DNA from: Haladaptatus cibarius D43
GTDB taxonomy: Archaea > Halobacteriota > Halobacteria > Halobacteriales > Haladaptataceae
DNA: 64,000 nucleotides
Assembly: GCF_000710615.1 (NCBI RefSeq)
Contig: NZ_JDTH01000002.1
Location: forward strand, 1,294,082-1,358,081
Reading direction: 5' to 3'
Shown here: piece by piece, positions 35,758 to 44,844 of the stretch
How positions within the stretch are numbered: the first letter of the stretch is position 1
Layout: every line of letters starts with the position of its first letter
Notes under the pieces: model-generated
Seen by the model: the letters and a program-made list of their open reading frames with translations, nothing else
Told to the model about the DNA's origin: nothing
Databases searched by the model: none
Translations under genes and position numbers: made by a program

Positions 35758-36477
35758 ATGTCAGGTGAATCAGCGGACTCGCACCGATTCCACGGCAGGA
35801 GGGACTACGGTATGAGCGACGATCACCAGGAGGTGACCCCTACTCTCGGCCCGGGTGCGACCATCAGGTCGAATTACGTGTTCCAACGGTACGACCGAAC
35901 CATAGAGCGAACCATCTCGTTTCGCCCAGCAACGATGGAACGCGACTTGGGCAGACTCCACACATGGCTCGGCTACGACCACGTGGCAGAGTTCTGGACC
36001 CTCGACATTTCATTGCCAGCGTTCCGCGACCACCTCGCCGGGAAACTCGCGGAAGACCACCTGACGCCGTATATCGGCTACATCGACCACGTGCCGATGA
36101 GTTACTGGGAAGTTTACTGGCCCAGCGAGTACGAACTCGATGCGTATTACGACGCAGACCCGGCAGACCGGGCCGCACACCTGCTCATCGGGCCGCCGGA
36201 GTACGTGAACAGCGGCTACGCGAAAGCGCTTTTCCGCGCCATGGGCATCATGCTGTTCTCACACCCTGAAACGAAGCGGGTGGTGGGCGAACCCGAAGCC
36301 GATAACGAAGTCGTCCTTCACGTTCTGGAACAGTGTGGCTTTGAGGCCCGCAAGGAATTCTACTTCGAAGAAGCCGACAAAGACGCCCTGTTGATGGTCT
36401 GTGAACGAGACGGTTTCGAGGAGGCACTGCTTGCGGACTCACCAGCGACGGTCGCGCAGGATTCGACAGACGAGTAA
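35758..36477 (+). CDS. Siderophore-type GNAT acetyltransferase (IucB/RhbD-like)
   Basis: 239 residues. The C-terminal 180 residues match the acetyl-CoA N-acyltransferase type of aerobactin/rhizobactin synthesis: RDHLAGKLAEDHLTPYIGYIDHVPMSYWEVYWP, HLLIGPPEYVNSGYAKALFRAM, and VVGEPEADNEVVLHVLEQCGFEARKEFYF. These enzymes acylate N-hydroxylated diamines in hydroxamate siderophores. The iron-box palindrome just upstream supports iron control. No IucA/IucC synthetase or IucD hydroxylase lies in this window, so it is either a stand-alone piece of a dispersed pathway or a relic. Confidence 0.88.
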   Translation: MSGESADSHRFHGRRDYGMSDDHQEVTPTLGPGATIRSNYVFQRYDRTIERTISFRPATMERDLGRLHTWLGYDHVAEFWTLDISLPAFRDHLAGKLAEDHLTPYIGYIDHVPMSYWEVYWPSEYELDAYYDADPADRAAHLLIGPPEYVNSGYAKALFRAMGIMLFSHPETKRVVGEPEADNEVVLHVLEQCGFEARKEFYFEEADKDALLMVCERDGFEEALLADSPATVAQDSTDE

Positions 36478-36566
36478 GATAACTGTCGTAACCGACTATG
36501 GACCGCAGAGTCGTTCCCGTTACCGCAATCCATAGGATTTTGTCCGTACTCCGTCGTTAGCAGTCC

Positions 36567-37835
36567 ATGTCTGGCAGTAGACCGTCGATAGTCGATTTCC
36601 GCCGTGACCTACACCAATATCCAGAGGCCGGGTGGAAGGAGTTCAGAACGACCGCGCTCGTCGCCGACGAACTCGCAGAGCGTGATTTCACACTCCATCT
36701 CGGGAGCGATGCAGTCGCCGAGGAGGAACGACTCGGCGTCCCGCCCGAGGACGAACTGCTCGCCGCAATCGAACGAGCGCGGCGGGAAGGCGCTCCTGAA
36801 GAATACCTCGACCGAATGGACGGTATCTCCGGCCTCGTCGCAGTGAAAACTTACGGCGATGGAACCGGCCCCGTCGTCGGCGTCCGAGTCGATATGGACG
36901 CCCTCGAACGAACCGAGGCACAGGACGACGACCACCGACCTGCAAACGAGGGGTTCGTTAGCACGCATCCCACCGAGATGCACGCCTGCGGGCACGACGG
37001 CCACACCGCCATCGGCCTCGGTGTCGCCCGCGAACTCGACCGGAACGGCGGCTTCGACGGAACGCTGAAACTGTTCTTCCAACCCGCCGAGGAGGGCGGT
37101 CGCGGCGGCCTCCCGATGAGTAAATCCGGCCATTTGGACGACGTAGACCACTTCGTCGCCATCCACCTCGGACTCGGCATCGAGACGGGAACCGTCGTCG
37201 CGGCGTTCGAACACCCGCTTTCGAACGCGAAATTGGACGTAACCTTCGACGGCGAACCGAGCCACGCGGGCAACGCTCCCGAAAAAGGACGAAACGCGCT
37301 CCAAGCCGCCGCAACTGCCATCCAGAACCTCTACGCGATTCCGCGCCACAGCGACGGCGTTACGCGAATCAACATCGGACAGGTTCGGTCGGAAAATCCA
37401 CAGAACATCATTCCCGAAGAAGTAGAAATGCGCGTCGAAGTTCGCGGCGGTGACGCCGAGTTGAACGAATACATGCTCGGGCGGGCGCGACGAATCGTTT
37501 CCGCGTCTGCGGAGATGCACGAAGTCGGCGTTGAAACCGGCCTGTACGGGAAGACGACGACGTTCACCGCCGATACGGACATCGCGGAAGCCGTCGCGGA
37601 CGCGGCCAGTGCGGTTGAGGGTGTTGCGGAGGTTGTCCCGTGCGACGACATGGGTGGAAGCGAAGACGCCTCCTACCTCATCCGGCGAGTGCAGGAAAAC
37701 GGCGGACAGGCGACCTACGTCGGCATCGGCGCAAGCAATCCGTATGGGCATCACACCGCCCGATTCGATATCGAAGAGGAGTCGATTCCGATTGGAATTG
37801 GTGTTGTTGCGGAGACGGTTCGGCGGGTGTGCTGA
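36567..37835 (+). CDS. abgA: M20 peptidase family, AbgA-like amidohydrolase
   Basis: 422 residues. The N-terminus FRRDLHQYPEAGWKEFRTTALVADEL, the Arg-rich insertion (ERLGVPPEDELLAAIERARREG), DMDALERTEAQDDDHRP, and MHACGHDGHTAIGLG with the metal-ligand Cys/His are very like E. coli AbgA, the p-aminobenzoyl-glutamate hydrolase subunit. LFFQPAEEGGRGGLPM carries the catalytic Glu. The enzyme is a di-metal amidohydrolase in the cytosol. AbgB is not seen nearby; the function may be on another N-acyl amino acid. Confidence 0.9.
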   Translation: MSGSRPSIVDFRRDLHQYPEAGWKEFRTTALVADELAERDFTLHLGSDAVAEEERLGVPPEDELLAAIERARREGAPEEYLDRMDGISGLVAVKTYGDGTGPVVGVRVDMDALERTEAQDDDHRPANEGFVSTHPTEMHACGHDGHTAIGLGVARELDRNGGFDGTLKLFFQPAEEGGRGGLPMSKSGHLDDVDHFVAIHLGLGIETGTVVAAFEHPLSNAKLDVTFDGEPSHAGNAPEKGRNALQAAATAIQNLYAIPRHSDGVTRINIGQVRSENPQNIIPEEVEMRVEVRGGDAELNEYMLGRARRIVSASAEMHEVGVETGLYGKTTTFTADTDIAEAVADAASAVEGVAEVVPCDDMGGSEDASYLIRRVQENGGQATYVGIGASNPYGHHTARFDIEEESIPIGIGVVAETVRRVC

Positions 37836-37883
37836 GATACATCTCTCTACTGCAAAAATACAGAATTACAGAATTAGTGCTTC

Positions 37884-38129
37884 CTAATTGCTATCGGTGT
37901 TTACGTCAGCCATTGACCATCGGTAGATGTTTCGCGTGATATATAATCCGACTGTTAGAACTAGAACACCTGCAATGACCGCTGCTAAATTTAATTCGGT
38001 GGTGGTCGTTCCGTCTGGTGCCCAAGAGGGGTTTGGAGAATTCCACAATAAATACATCTCATACGTCATCAAGACTGTGAATAGGAAGCTCATTCCAGCA
38101 ACAACGATTCCTGCCCGACGATATTCCAT
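37884..38129 (-). CDS. Small two-helix membrane protein
   Basis: 81 residues with two hydrophobic helices (near 8-28 and 47-66) separated by a short polar loop (NSPNPSWAPDG). Codons are AT-richer than in the flanking genes. It is the last member of a same-strand group of four small membrane or secreted proteins. No known family. Immunity or assembly for the cassette is only a guess. Confidence 0.6.
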   Translation of the reverse strand: MEYRRAGIVVAGMSFLFTVLMTYEMYLLWNSPNPSWAPDGTTTTELNLAAVIAGVLVLTVGLYITRNIYRWSMADVNTDSN

Positions 38130-38239
38130 TAATAATTGACAATGTCCTTAGGACGTGAATATCTTTCCTATCCTTTCACGTAAAATCTATTTTACTAGTT
38201 GAAATAGTAGATATGTTAGAATACTATTGTCTTCTTGGC

Positions 38240-39247
38240 TTATGCACCCACACTACCACCAGTACCGATATTGATAATGGCTGTAATGATAAATAATATT
38301 ACAAAGATAGCTGCGGATTTTATTAGCGGCCATGCAGCATCAAGGAAAACAGGAACATCTTGTACGAAGTTGTCTGAAATATCGTCCTTAATTCTGTTTT
38401 CAAGTTCGGCATCTGTCGGAGGCGCACTAAAGCACTCCTTATGACACTCATCGTTTTCAGTTCCACCCCAGTATAGACAATTCGTCGTCGGATTCCAACC
38501 TGCCCACATTCCAATAGAAATGCTACCAACTTGACTTCCCTCGGAAAATGATACACCACTAAACTGCGCTCCAACTAATGGAACTCCGTATCCATTACAA
38601 TCAGTGAAGTATTTTGGCTGAATTAGTGTTGTCTCTGTGCATGCTTGACCCCAGCTGGCAGTATCACATGATTGAATCGGATCATGATGAAGATCTCGGT
38701 CATCCATCCAATCCGGGTCATCAGTAGAAACTCCACCACTACATTGAGTGCTGACGTCTGTTGTGCAGATAACTGGGCCACTTTCTACACCAATATTTTC
38801 AGCTTCATGCTCATTACTAGATTTTTTTGAAATGACACCATCTGGGAATTTCTCCTCCTCAACTTGTCTTGTGCGGGTTATGGTACCATCAGTATCTATT
38901 GTCAACTCATGAATGACACCATTCTGCCAATACTCTGCTGTTAATGTGCTATTCCACGAAATATTCACAACAGATCCATCTTCTGGATCAGTTAGTTGAA
39001 TGATCTCGTTTGCGGGTTCATCAACGCTGGCGGTTCCAGTCGCAAGATATAGACAGAGAGAATTCTGTTCAGCTGCTGTAAATAGTAATGTTTCTTGTTT
39101 CTTATTTGCTGCAGCTTCTAAGGATAACTTTTTAATCGGCTCTTCAAATTCTCCACTTGCAGTTGTAATTGTTGCGAAACTGCCTGTAGTTAGTGCTCCA
39201 ATGCCAAATCGTTTCAGAAAGTCTCGTTCATTAACCTCATCATATAT
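38240..39247 (-). CDS. Cys-rich secreted or membrane protein without a normal start codon
   Basis: The frame is open from 39247 to the stop at 38240 (335 codons), but it contains no ATG and its first GTG is at 38968. Upstream of that GTG the frame still encodes a good signal-peptide-like segment, ERDFLKRFGIGALTTGSF. ATG codons for MMRLMNE lie one frame away and stop after nine codons. A one-base shift near 39225-39240, or an unusual ATA start, would explain this. The mature part holds about ten Cys between residues near 170 and 275 and ends in a hydrophobic helix (IFVILFIITAIINIG). Lower GC than the chromosome. The family is unknown. Confidence 0.6.
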   Translation of the reverse strand: MYDEVNERDFLKRFGIGALTTGSFATITTASGEFEEPIKKLSLEAAANKKQETLLFTAAEQNSLCLYLATGTASVDEPANEIIQLTDPEDGSVVNISWNSTLTAEYWQNGVIHELTIDTDGTITRTRQVEEEKFPDGVISKKSSNEHEAENIGVESGPVICTTDVSTQCSGGVSTDDPDWMDDRDLHHDPIQSCDTASWGQACTETTLIQPKYFTDCNGYGVPLVGAQFSGVSFSEGSQVGSISIGMWAGWNPTTNCLYWGGTENDECHKECFSAPPTDAELENRIKDDISDNFVQDVPVFLDAAWPLIKSAAIFVILFIITAIINIGTGGSVGA

Positions 39248-39450
39248 CTAGTCACATAAGTATAAAATAATACTTATATTAAATTTTATATTAATATGCT
39301 TAAAATGAAAAATTCACATTCGTATTGATATAGTATACAAATGAGTTTGGGTAAAAATCCTACAAAATGAGTATCAGGATCTATAGTGGCGCAACCTTCT
39401 TCAATTTTCTAATCAGATTCATTCATATCTAAAATATTTGTCTATTTATG

Positions 39451-39813
39451 TCATGAGAAAGTATACAAGCCAACGAGAACAGCAGTTCGACTGAAAAGGT
39501 ACGTAATAGCATATCCCATGCTTAATTGCGGCCAATAGATGATCAGAATTACGTACGTTCCAAAAGTAAGTGAAAACCCAACCATTCTTGCAGGGATCGA
39601 AGAAACCATTAATCCTCTTATAATTTCAAACTGTTGCATGAGCAAGGGAACACCCCCACCGAGAAAGGTACCCATTAAGAGTCCAGCATAGGCAGGATGT
39701 TTCGGCGATAGTGTTCCAGTACGGAAGAACTGCGTAATATCACCTATATCGCCTTTCAAATAAGCAAGCAGGACGAAGATGATGAGAATTCCACTAAGTT
39801 GAATAAAATTCAC
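39451..39813 (-). CDS. Four-helix membrane protein of the AT-rich cassette
   Basis: 120 residues from GTG 39813, with four hydrophobic segments (near 5-20, 43-60, 75-95 and 98-117). The starting GTG lies 2 bases after the stop of the preceding small gene, implying one transcript. No motif recognised. It could be an immunity or transport component. Confidence 0.6.
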   Translation of the reverse strand: MNFIQLSGILIIFVLLAYLKGDIGDITQFFRTGTLSPKHPAYAGLLMGTFLGGGVPLLMQQFEIIRGLMVSSIPARMVGFSLTFGTYVILIIYWPQLSMGYAITYLFSRTAVLVGLYTFS

Positions 39814-39815
39814 TA

Positions 39816-40016
39816 CTATGAGGAATTTTCTGTTAAATTAAATTCCGTATCCGAAAACTGACTCACACTCAAAAAGAAAGCACCTCCAAGAATTGTGGTC
39901 GCCACACCAATCATAGCTCCAAAAACATCGTTAGTAATCATACTAATTGTTAATAGGATAACACCGAGTGGAACTAATGTAGCAGACAGAATTCGTCTGA
40001 GCCGTTCTCTGTTCAT
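39816..40016 (-). CDS. Small two-helix membrane protein, first gene of the cassette
   Basis: 66 residues from ATG 40016, chosen because the sequence then begins MNRERLRRIL, a basic membrane-insertion start. Two helices (near 8-28 and 32-50) precede a polar tail. Like its neighbours it is AT-rich. No family recognised. Confidence 0.6.
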   Translation of the reverse strand: MNRERLRRILSATLVPLGVILLTISMITNDVFGAMIGVATTILGGAFFLSVSQFSDTEFNLTENSS

Positions 40017-40362
40017 ACTTTTCCCGTGGAAGATATGATATGAATATATTCGGTTCTGACCGTATCGAATCTTGAAAATAGTAATAATTGAAATAGAGTA
40101 CGATAGAATGTGTTCCAACCAATTTATTATCCAGGACTAATTAGCATCCACCAACATTATTAGTAGATTTTTGAGAGGTGCCAAATCCAATATTAGCAGT
40201 CGGAGTAGAAAATGGATTTCTCCTGACGCCATAGCGAATAAGGAAGCTATTCAGTATGCAGTCGCCTTCTCATGTCGGAGTGACATTCCACGATCCAACC
40301 CGAGATCAGATCAGACCATCACTTGTAAAAGTTTAAATTAAAAAAGCAGACCACTTTGCGCC
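40017..40362. other. Intergenic region before the pilus ATPase
   Basis: 346 bases, AT-rich, holding the divergent promoters of the small membrane cassette and the pilus ATPase. TTTAAATTA at 40332-40340 lies 23-31 bases before the ATPase ATG, so that transcript is probably leaderless. I see no RNA gene or ORF of coding character. Confidence 0.5.
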
Positions 40363-42567
40363 ATGGCCAACGCGCATTCGCTTCACACTACCACTACCGA
40401 CTGCAACACCCCCGAAACAGTTCCGCCACCAATCCCACCAGACGACTCCGACGCGTGGTACGCCCCCGACGTGCGCGACCAGCGCGAACTCCATCCCGGC
40501 GTCGTCGCCACGATTCGAGAAACCGACGACGGCTTTCGCTACGACGTTCGAACCCCTGCACTCGGCGCGAGGGACGAACGCGCCCTCGTCAAGATTCGAG
40601 AGCACTTTGCAACTGCAAATCTCCGCCGACCGCTGACGCGCGAAGGCGCAATCGAGTGTGTCGAACGCGGGTTCGACCCGAAATATCGCCGGGCTATCGA
40701 CCGTCTCACCAACCTCTCGCAGGCGGGTCGGCGGCGCGTCGAGTACCACGCGCTGGCCGAACTGCTCTGTCTCGGAAAGCTGACGCCCCTCGCGCTGGAC
40801 GACCACATCGAAGTCGCCGACGCCGCGGGCGACCAGCTCGTCGTCCACACGGAAAACTACGCACCTGCAGACACCGACCTCTCCGCCGACGCCGATTATC
40901 TCGCCCGGTTCGCCAGCGAGCGTATCGAGACGCACACGGTCGCGTTCGGAGAGTTTCGAATCCCGGTCGTCGTCTATCAGGAACACCTGCTCGGCACCGA
41001 CTCCTTTGCGACGAAGTACGCCGTCCTCGAACCGAATCTCCTGCCGGACGACGACCGACTCATCGAGGAGTGCAAAGAGCGAATCTGGGAGACGAACGTC
41101 GGCGGCGTCGTTGATGACCGTTCCTCGTTCGTCCGTGAACACGCCAGACAGTTTCTATCGCGGCGACTCACGGCCAGAAACACGCGGGCGTGGCTCGACG
41201 CCGCCCGGTATCGCGTTCGAACCGCACTGGCGGAGTACGACCTCGCGATTCCGCCGGTTGACCACCGATTTTCCGACGATAGGCTCTCGGATTTGGTGTA
41301 CTACGTCCTGCGAGACTACGTTGGCCACGGGAAGATGACGATTCCGATTCGGGACGGATTGTTAGAGGACATCGAAGCCAACCGCGTCGGTGAGCGCATC
41401 AAGGTGGTTCCGCGCGGCCGCACAATCGGTCACGGCGAGCGCATTCCGACCAACCTTGCGTTCGAAGACGAATCGGCGTTCGTCAACGTCGTCACGCAGA
41501 TGGCCGCCTCGGACGGCGTCGAACTCAACGCCAGCAACCCGAGTGCAAAGGTCAATCTCTCCCCAGACGGGGTTGCCGACGAGGAAACGATCCGCTGTGC
41601 GGTCGCTCTCCCAGTTATTTCGGAGGGCGGGCCACACATTTCGATTCGGAAACAGGCACCTGATACGATGACGCCCGTCGATTTGCTGGACGGTGGAAGC
41701 ATCTCTACGGAAATCGTCACCCTGCTCTGGCAGTTGTACGAACACCACGGCGTCGCGCTGTTTTCCGGGCCGACAGGGGTCGGGAAGACGACGCTGATGA
41801 ATGCGCATATGCCGTTCATCCCCTACCGCGACCGCCCGATCAGCATCGACGAGGGGTCGCGCGAGGTTCGACTGCCCCACGAAACTGGCGTCTCGCTTAC
41901 GACCCGTGACCACGAGAGCGACTACAAACGCGTGACGATGGCGGATTTAATGACCGAATGTAACTACCTCAATCCGGACGTGGAGGTTATCGCAGAAATC
42001 AACACGCCCGCCTCGTTCCAGACGTTCGCGGAATCGCTGAACACGGGCCACGGGTTGATTGGTACGACGCACGCCGAGAACATCGAAAAACTCGTCAATC
42101 GCGTCGTGGAGCAAGGTCTTCCCGCCTATCTTCTGCGCGAAATCGACCTCGTCGTTTTCCCGCGATACGTCGATGGCAACCGGTACGTCGGCGAACTCGT
42201 GGAGTTGGTGAACGAAGACGAGTTCGCCGAGTTGGACGGACGCTGTGGTACGGTTCGCAAGGACGGGACGACGATTCACTGGAACACGGTCGCATGGCGC
42301 GATCACGACGGCACGTTCCAACTCGACTACGACCATCCGCAGTTGGGTGATGACGAACGTGAAATCGGTTTCCGATTTTTCCGACGACTCGCAGACCGCA
42401 CCGACAGAAGCGTCGAGGAAGTCGAGACCGATTTCCACCGCAAACACGGCTACGTGCAGTATTTAGAACGCGAGGGGATGACGGATTTCGAGGAACTGTT
42501 TTCCTTCCTCGCCGACTTGCAGAACAACGAGGCGGCAACCGTGGAGCGGGCGAAGCGGGGAGTGTGA
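40363..42567 (+). CDS. Archaeal type IV pilus/secretion ATPase (VirB11/PilB-like)
   Basis: 734 residues. The C-terminal two thirds form a GspE/VirB11 ATPase: Walker A FSGPTGVGKTTLMNAH near residue 467, Walker B-like ISIDEGSREVRLP, and the His-box LNTGHGLIGTTHAEN. The N-terminal 300 residues are the acidic, all-helical region found in haloarchaeal pilus ATPases. The hexameric motor powers pilin assembly at the membrane. In haloarchaea its gene is normally followed directly by the TadC-like gene; here that partner lies 8.7 kb away. Confidence 0.92.
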   Translation: MANAHSLHTTTTDCNTPETVPPPIPPDDSDAWYAPDVRDQRELHPGVVATIRETDDGFRYDVRTPALGARDERALVKIREHFATANLRRPLTREGAIECVERGFDPKYRRAIDRLTNLSQAGRRRVEYHALAELLCLGKLTPLALDDHIEVADAAGDQLVVHTENYAPADTDLSADADYLARFASERIETHTVAFGEFRIPVVVYQEHLLGTDSFATKYAVLEPNLLPDDDRLIEECKERIWETNVGGVVDDRSSFVREHARQFLSRRLTARNTRAWLDAARYRVRTALAEYDLAIPPVDHRFSDDRLSDLVYYVLRDYVGHGKMTIPIRDGLLEDIEANRVGERIKVVPRGRTIGHGERIPTNLAFEDESAFVNVVTQMAASDGVELNASNPSAKVNLSPDGVADEETIRCAVALPVISEGGPHISIRKQAPDTMTPVDLLDGGSISTEIVTLLWQLYEHHGVALFSGPTGVGKTTLMNAHMPFIPYRDRPISIDEGSREVRLPHETGVSLTTRDHESDYKRVTMADLMTECNYLNPDVEVIAEINTPASFQTFAESLNTGHGLIGTTHAENIEKLVNRVVEQGLPAYLLREIDLVVFPRYVDGNRYVGELVELVNEDEFAELDGRCGTVRKDGTTIHWNTVAWRDHDGTFQLDYDHPQLGDDEREIGFRFFRRLADRTDRSVEEVETDFHRKHGYVQYLEREGMTDFEELFSFLADLQNNEAATVERAKRGV

Positions 42568-42722
42568 CAGCACGGAGACAAGTGCGTGCGGAAGCACCCT
42601 CGCCACGGAATATATATTCTAATATATATATTAATATTAAAATAGAACTTGATAAGGTATCCATCAACCTAGTCGCCAACAGCAGCTAACTACCCACCAA
42701 TATAAAACTGAACGAGGAACTA

Positions 42723-42730
42723 TTTATAAA
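42723..42730 (+). promoter_or_regulatory. TATA-like element for the island MFS gene
   Basis: TTTATAAA lies 28-35 bases upstream of the MFS ATG at 42758, inside a 190-base AT-rich stretch following the ATPase stop. This fits a short-leader haloarchaeal promoter and shows that the inserted genes bring their own transcription signals. Confidence 0.45.
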
Positions 42731-42757
42731 ATATAGAAAGGTAAAAGAATTAAGTGT

Positions 42758-43996
42758 ATGTGCACTGTTTCGAGTGATGTGTCTACTAAGCTTGCGCCCC
42801 TCCGAATCTCCGCATATCGAAAACTTCTCTCTTCAAACATAGTAACGACGTTCGGGTTCTGGTTTACCTACGTAGCGGCATTCGACCTCTACGTGTTTGA
42901 CGCCGGAATCGGGCCATTAGCAGTTAGTATTCTGGGCGTGAGTAGCGTCCTTCCACAAGTCATCGGCGGTCCGATTTCCGGTGTCCTCACTGACCGGTAC
43001 GACCGTCGAAATATCATCACCATATCATACCTGCTGTGTGCACCACTCGTCGGACTGCTGGTTTTCTATCAGTCGATATGGTTAGCGTATGGTGTCTTTC
43101 TCGGGACGGGGACGCTGTATGCAGTTTCACGGCCGTCTTACCGGTCGTTGATACCGCAAATCGTTCCGGACGAACAGCTCGAAGCGGCAAACGGGCTGCT
43201 CTCCAGTAGCGACTCGACTGCACAGATTGTCGGCCCGGGTATCGCTGGTGTCTTCCTCTCGTTTTTTGAGCCGACTCTCCTATTCATACTCGATGCGATC
43301 TCGTACTGTTTTGCAGCACTCATCGTCTATACGCTCTCCGTCACGGCGGTAGACAAAGAGAACGATGGTGGATTCGTCACCGAATTTCGAGATGGCCTTT
43401 CATACCTGAAACGTGCACCATTCGTGCTCTCCGTCGTCGTTCTCGGTGGTCTTATGTTCGCCGCGATAGGCGTGTTTGAAGCTATCATTCCGTATTTCCT
43501 CAGGGAAACGCTGGGTCAAAACAGTTCAATGTATAGCTTGGTACTGTTGATGATAGGAGTGGGTTCATTTTTCGGTGGACTCACGATTAGCTCGATTAAA
43601 AACCGAATCGGATACCAACTCGTGCCCGCACTGGCAGTGGTGATACTGGGCACGTCGGTGGGAGCATTCACCATCGTTCAAGGCACGCCAGCGATTGCGA
43701 TTGCCTCGGGAGCAGTCGGTGTTGCGGCCGTATGGTTCACGTCGTCCGCCTACACCACTCTTCACCGTGACCTCGATGAGTCATATCACGGTCGTATCAT
43801 CGGCGTTTTCAAATCGACAACTCGTGGGTCACAGATTATCGCAATGGCCCTCGCCGGAATTATGGTTAGTGTGGCTGGAACCGTCGTCCTCTTCAGAACG
43901 ACGATGGTCGTGTTAGTGGTTGGTGGCGTCGGCTGGGCACTCTTCGTCACACAGAAATCAGAGACACGAGCGACCAGTCCGAGCCACGACGATTGA
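42758..43996 (+). CDS. MFS exporter of the island
   Basis: 412 residues with about 12 membrane segments of the MFS_3/EntS type (ISAYRKLLSSNIVTTFGFW; ISGVLTDRYDRRNIITISYLL after helix 2). It resembles the MFS gene of the lanthipeptide locus in family, though not closely. The expected role is export of a product made by the neighbouring enzymes. Codon use is more mixed than in core genes. The kinase gene begins 28 bases after its stop. Confidence 0.85.
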   Translation: MCTVSSDVSTKLAPLRISAYRKLLSSNIVTTFGFWFTYVAAFDLYVFDAGIGPLAVSILGVSSVLPQVIGGPISGVLTDRYDRRNIITISYLLCAPLVGLLVFYQSIWLAYGVFLGTGTLYAVSRPSYRSLIPQIVPDEQLEAANGLLSSSDSTAQIVGPGIAGVFLSFFEPTLLFILDAISYCFAALIVYTLSVTAVDKENDGGFVTEFRDGLSYLKRAPFVLSVVVLGGLMFAAIGVFEAIIPYFLRETLGQNSSMYSLVLLMIGVGSFFGGLTISSIKNRIGYQLVPALAVVILGTSVGAFTIVQGTPAIAIASGAVGVAAVWFTSSAYTTLHRDLDESYHGRIIGVFKSTTRGSQIIAMALAGIMVSVAGTVVLFRTTMVVLVVGGVGWALFVTQKSETRATSPSHDD

Positions 43997-44024
43997 ACAG
44001 TATCCGTTCCAAATCAAACGAAAA

Positions 44025-44639
44025 ATGAAACACTCAAAAATAATCCTCCTTGGACTCCCCGGGGCGGGAAAGACGACATGTGCTCGCAAACTCTCTGCGG
44101 AGTTCGGACTCACCGAGTTCGATCTCGGAACCATCCTCCGAGAAAATGCAGATGTCGAAACGGCCTACGGCACTCCGGGCGAATATATGAACCGCGACGA
44201 ACTCGTTCCCGATGAACTTGTCAACGAACTCGTGTCGAAACGACTTCCTGCCGATGAGTTCGTGTTAAGCGGGTATCCGCGCACTGTAACGCAGGTCGAG
44301 CATCTCGGGACGATCACAAACGTTGGTTTCGTCTGTTTCCTCTCGGCGAGTGTAGAGGTTCTCGTCGAGCGACTTCGTAACAGACGCATCGACCCGAAAA
44401 CGGGCACCACGTATCATCTTAGGGCAAATCCACCGAAATCAGAAGCGGTTGCCAATCGGCTTGTTCAACGTCAGAGTGACCGAGAAGAACTTCTTAAACC
44501 GCGTATCGAGGCGAATCAGGAGTTGCTCGAACCGATAGTTGAACGATATCGTACTCATCCACATTTTGTAACGATAGATGCAACACGTCCCCCGGACGTG
44601 GTTTATCGAACACTCGCCGAGAAAATTGCGTCTAAATGA
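44025..44639 (+). CDS. Adenylate-kinase-like enzyme 1 (no zinc lid)
   Basis: 204 residues from ATG 44025. P-loop LLGLPGAGKTTCARKL, AMP-site-like ILRENADVETAYGTPGEYM, and GYPRT (preceded by Ser where adenylate kinases have Asp) place it in the nucleoside monophosphate kinase family. The lid is short (RIDPKTGTTYHLRANPP) and lacks zinc Cys. The core adenylate kinase is presumably encoded elsewhere, so this one is probably recruited to a pathway. It is paralogous to the gene at 47731, sharing the ILRENA-E-YGTP-EYM stretch. It phosphorylates a nucleotide or an unknown phosphate acceptor. Confidence 0.82.
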   Translation: MKHSKIILLGLPGAGKTTCARKLSAEFGLTEFDLGTILRENADVETAYGTPGEYMNRDELVPDELVNELVSKRLPADEFVLSGYPRTVTQVEHLGTITNVGFVCFLSASVEVLVERLRNRRIDPKTGTTYHLRANPPKSEAVANRLVQRQSDREELLKPRIEANQELLEPIVERYRTHPHFVTIDATRPPDVVYRTLAEKIASK

Positions 44640-44727
44640 AAGCGAGATAGATGGCCGTTTTGCTTCTCCTTATATTATACTGGCAATAATAGTACGAGCA
44701 GGAATAGTCGTTTTATCGATGTGAAAA

Positions 44728-44832
44728 CTATACTATAATTTCGGGCAGAAACAGCGAGGGAAGTATCTTATCTAAACACGCGGTGTCCCTCTGAAAATCA
44801 CTACTCAATTGGGGTATGGATGTAACTGCCAT
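44728..44832 (-). CDS. 34-residue ORF with perfect Shine-Dalgarno (candidate peptide)
   Basis: On the minus strand the ATG at 44832 begins MAVTSIPQLSSDFQ and ends FLPEIIV before TAG. GGAGGTGAT sits three bases upstream, a nine-base match to the anti-Shine-Dalgarno of archaeal 16S RNA, rare for this largely leaderless genome. A single Cys (residue 19) and several Ser/Thr are present. Its place inside a putative biosynthetic island makes a precursor or signal peptide conceivable; nothing in the residues proves it. Confidence 0.4.
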   Translation of the reverse strand: MAVTSIPQLSSDFQRDTACLDKILPSLFLPEIIV

Positions 44833-44835
44833 GCT

Positions 44836-44844
44836 ATCACCTCC
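44836..44844 (-). promoter_or_regulatory. Perfect Shine-Dalgarno sequence
   Basis: GGAGGTGAT on the minus strand, spaced 3 bases (8 from the GGAGG core end to the ATG region) before the 34-codon ORF. The length of the match makes a chance occurrence in an AT-rich spacer unlikely. Confidence 0.55.

Noticed and set aside
42568-42757. Possible attachment site at the left edge of the insertion
   Set aside because: Only simple AT repeats (TATATATTCTAATATATATA type) are visible; no matching repeat was found near 51300.
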